64,000 nucleotides of DNA from an uncultured Candidatus Saccharibacteria bacterium (GTDB lineage Bacteria; Patescibacteriota; Saccharimonadia; Saccharimonadales; Saccharimonadaceae), in NCBI GenBank assembly GCA_938018005.1, contig CALIJG010000001.1, positions 20,933 to 84,932 of the forward strand. The letters run 5' to 3'. Positions 62,854-64,000 of this stretch are shown here, piece after piece. The position numbers and the translations under genes are program-made. The notes beneath the pieces were generated by a model. It ran no database searches and was not told the origin of the DNA. It worked only from the letters and a program-made list of their open reading frames with translations. Each line of letters starts with the position of its first letter. The first letter of the stretch is position 1.

Positions 62854-62942
62854 GGAGAGATGACCGAGTGGTTGAAGGTACCGGTCTTGAAAACCGGCGT
62901 AGGCACCCCCTACCGTGGGTTCGAATCCCACTCTCTCCGCCA
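62854..62942 (+). tRNA. tRNA-Ser(UGA)
   Basis: The acceptor GGAGAGA pairs with TCTCTCC. The anticodon loop CTTGAAA gives anticodon TGA. A long variable arm (GTAGGCACCCCCTAC) is typical of tRNA-Ser. The T-loop is TTCGAAT, the discriminator is G and CCA is encoded at 62940-62942. Confidence 0.97.
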
Positions 62943-62958
62943 TGTTGGGCTTACTCGA

Positions 62959-62995
62959 ACCCTCGGTAGCTGGTGCGCTGCCGAGGGTATTTTTA
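62959..62995 (+). terminator. Rho-independent terminator after tRNA-Ser
   Basis: ACCCTCGGTAGC (62959-62970) pairs with GCTGCCGAGGGT (62977-62988), followed by ATTTTTAT. Confidence 0.85.
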
Positions 62996-63122
62996 TATTG
63001 AATCAAGCCGCTACACAACCCAGACCTCAAAGGTTCACCCTTCATTCTTCTTTATCTTATTTTTCTGCCATTCTTCTCCGATGGAGTATGCCTTGAGTTC
63101 TACTCTATGCTATACTAAACAT

Positions 63123-63758
63123 ATGCAACCATCGCAATTCGATCAGTCATCGTCTTCAGATGCCACCGACCCATCGCGCACCACTCGTGCTGAGACTCAG
63201 GCTACTGATGAGCCTAACCCACCGCTCGAAATTCGCCGTGGGCCAAGTGAGGCCAATAGCAATTCGTCGCAGGTTTCGCCCTTCCCCGACCCCACCGAGC
63301 CGCTCCTCATTTGGCAAGAGCGTGAGGTAAATGACACCACTCGCCCCCGTGGCTGGTATGTGATCTTTGGTGTGGTTGTGGTGGTGCTCTTCGCAATTTC
63401 GATCTTTTTGTTTAAGTCCTACACCTTTGCGCTGCTTATTCCCATTATGGCGGTGGCGTTGATCGTCTCGCTGCAGCGGCCGGCTGCCTTGGTAAACTAC
63501 AGCGCCAGCCACGCCGAGGTGGTGGTAGGCCAGCGCACCTACTCGTACGACACCTTCCGCTCTTTTAGCGTTACTGCCAAGCCTACGCAAAACTGGATTA
63601 CACTCATCCCACGCAAGCGCTTCGCTATGCCCATCGTCATGTACTTCCCCGAGGATGTAGGCGAGCAACTCGTTGATCTCATCGCCTCTCACCTACCAAT
63701 GAGCGAGCGCAAGCCCGACTTGCTTGAGCGGCTAATTATTTACCTGCGGCTGCAGTAG
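63123..63758 (+). CDS. Two-helix membrane protein of unknown function
   Basis: A 211-aa protein. The first 70 residues are Ser/Thr/Pro-rich and disordered. Two close membrane helices follow (GWYVIFGVVVVVLFAISIFLF, FALLIPIMAVALIVSL), then a compact soluble domain (AEVVVGQRTYSYDTFRSFSV, IPRKRFAMPIVMYFPEDVGEQLVDLIASHLPM) that resembles small PH-like domains in layout. TATACT lies six bases before ATG 63123 (leaderless pattern). No specific family assigned. Confidence 0.78.
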   Translation: MQPSQFDQSSSSDATDPSRTTRAETQATDEPNPPLEIRRGPSEANSNSSQVSPFPDPTEPLLIWQEREVNDTTRPRGWYVIFGVVVVVLFAISIFLFKSYTFALLIPIMAVALIVSLQRPAALVNYSASHAEVVVGQRTYSYDTFRSFSVTAKPTQNWITLIPRKRFAMPIVMYFPEDVGEQLVDLIASHLPMSERKPDLLERLIIYLRLQ

Positions 63759-63777
63759 TGGTTTTAGCCACAGCGTC

Positions 63778-63806
63778 TTGCCCTCGGCGCACCTCTGTGC
63801 TACAAT
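63778..63806 (+). promoter_or_regulatory. Promoter of tRNA-Arg
   Basis: TTGCCC (63778-63783), 17-base spacer, TACAAT (63801-63806), giving a leader of about 60 bases with small hairpins before the tRNA. Confidence 0.6.
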
Positions 63807-63874
63807 AATAAGCGATCTGGTATTATCCAGTGCACCTTATAGTTTGGTCTGGGCAACGTTTGTTTCCCAGGTAT

Positions 63875-63951
63875 GCACTCGTAGCTCAGCTGGATAGAGC
63901 GTTGGCTTGCGGAGCCAAAGGTCGTGCGTTCGAATCGCGCCGAGTGTACCA
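63875..63951 (+). tRNA. tRNA-Arg(GCG)
   Basis: The acceptor GCACTCG pairs with CGAGTGT (first pair G-U). The anticodon stem TTGGC/GCCAA encloses loop TTGCGGA, giving anticodon GCG for CGC/CGU. The D-loop keeps A20, an arginine identity base. T-loop TTCGAAT; CCA is encoded. Most bacteria read these codons with ACG converted to ICG, so GCG is unusual. Confidence 0.92.
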
Positions 63952-64000
63952 CGATAGCCTTACCCAAACCTAGGTCATGAGTAACACGGTCTGGGTTGGT

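Noticed and set aside
1..64000. CRISPR arrays, insertion sequences or prophage genes
   Set aside because: No regularly spaced direct repeats, transposases, integrases or phage structural genes were seen.

Overview
The window looks like a chromosomal segment of a Patescibacteria (CPR) member, most likely Candidatus Saccharibacteria (TM7); this is inferred from content, since no 16S gene is present. Supporting signs are compact genes, mostly on the minus strand, with overlapping starts and stops. Housekeeping proteins lack usual metal ligands (DnaG, family-4 uracil-DNA glycosylase). The ribonucleotide reductase beta chain has Phe at the radical-Tyr position. There are tandem VirB2-like pilin genes beside a giant VirB6/TrbL-like protein, WhiB-like proteins, and many single-pass surface proteins with Pro/Gln- or Lys-rich linkers. 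UGA is used as a stop, which argues against the SR1/Gracilibacteria code.

Layout. 0-9 kb: a frameshifted methyltransferase, an orphan protein, a uracil-DNA glycosylase, a small orphan with a structured leader, a PadR-controlled MacB/FtsX-type ABC exporter and a Pro/Gln-rich membrane protein. 8.8-29.9 kb: RNA and DNA housekeeping genes (pnp, rpsO, truB, rpsT, holA, mutM, polA) interleaved with orphan soluble proteins and two exported, membrane-anchored polysaccharide-hydrolase-like proteins (spherulin-4-like and GH16). 30-37 kb: two WhiB-like genes (one with two WhiB domains), a P-loop kinase, a frameshifted DUF4190 gene, dnaG-rpoD and another Pro/Gln-rich membrane protein. 37.5-51.6 kb: corA-orn, mscL, argS with a transglutaminase-like gene, pyrG, the nrdA/nrdB locus and a fused MFS-spermidine synthase-like protein. 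51.7-55 kb: an ABC-2 exporter, a lipoprotein and a one-TM orphan, all on the plus strand. 55-61 kb: a divergent type IV secretion/pilus block (VirB6-like on minus; six pilin-like genes on plus). 61.4-64 kb: Hsp20, ComF, tRNA-Ser(UGA), a two-TM protein and tRNA-Arg(GCG).

How it fits together. nrdA, nrdB and pyrG make deoxynucleotides and CTP; dnaG, holA, polA, mutM and the glycosylase serve replication and repair; pnp and orn degrade RNA. The secretion block, exported glycosidase-like proteins and Pro/Gln-rich membrane proteins suggest interaction with a host cell surface.

The most interesting observations are these. (1) NrdA lacks the C-terminal redox cysteine pair, while a 79-aa protein in the same cluster ends in the motif that normally closes NrdA, suggesting a tail supplied in trans. 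(2) A strongly folded ~140-nt element lies upstream of nrdA. (3) A 20-bp inverted-repeat element follows nrdB. (4) One WhiB-like protein carries two WhiB domains. (5) Many genes have a -10 hexamer exactly six bases before the start codon, implying leaderless mRNAs. (6) The 9-mer ACCTCTGTT recurs mainly between genes.
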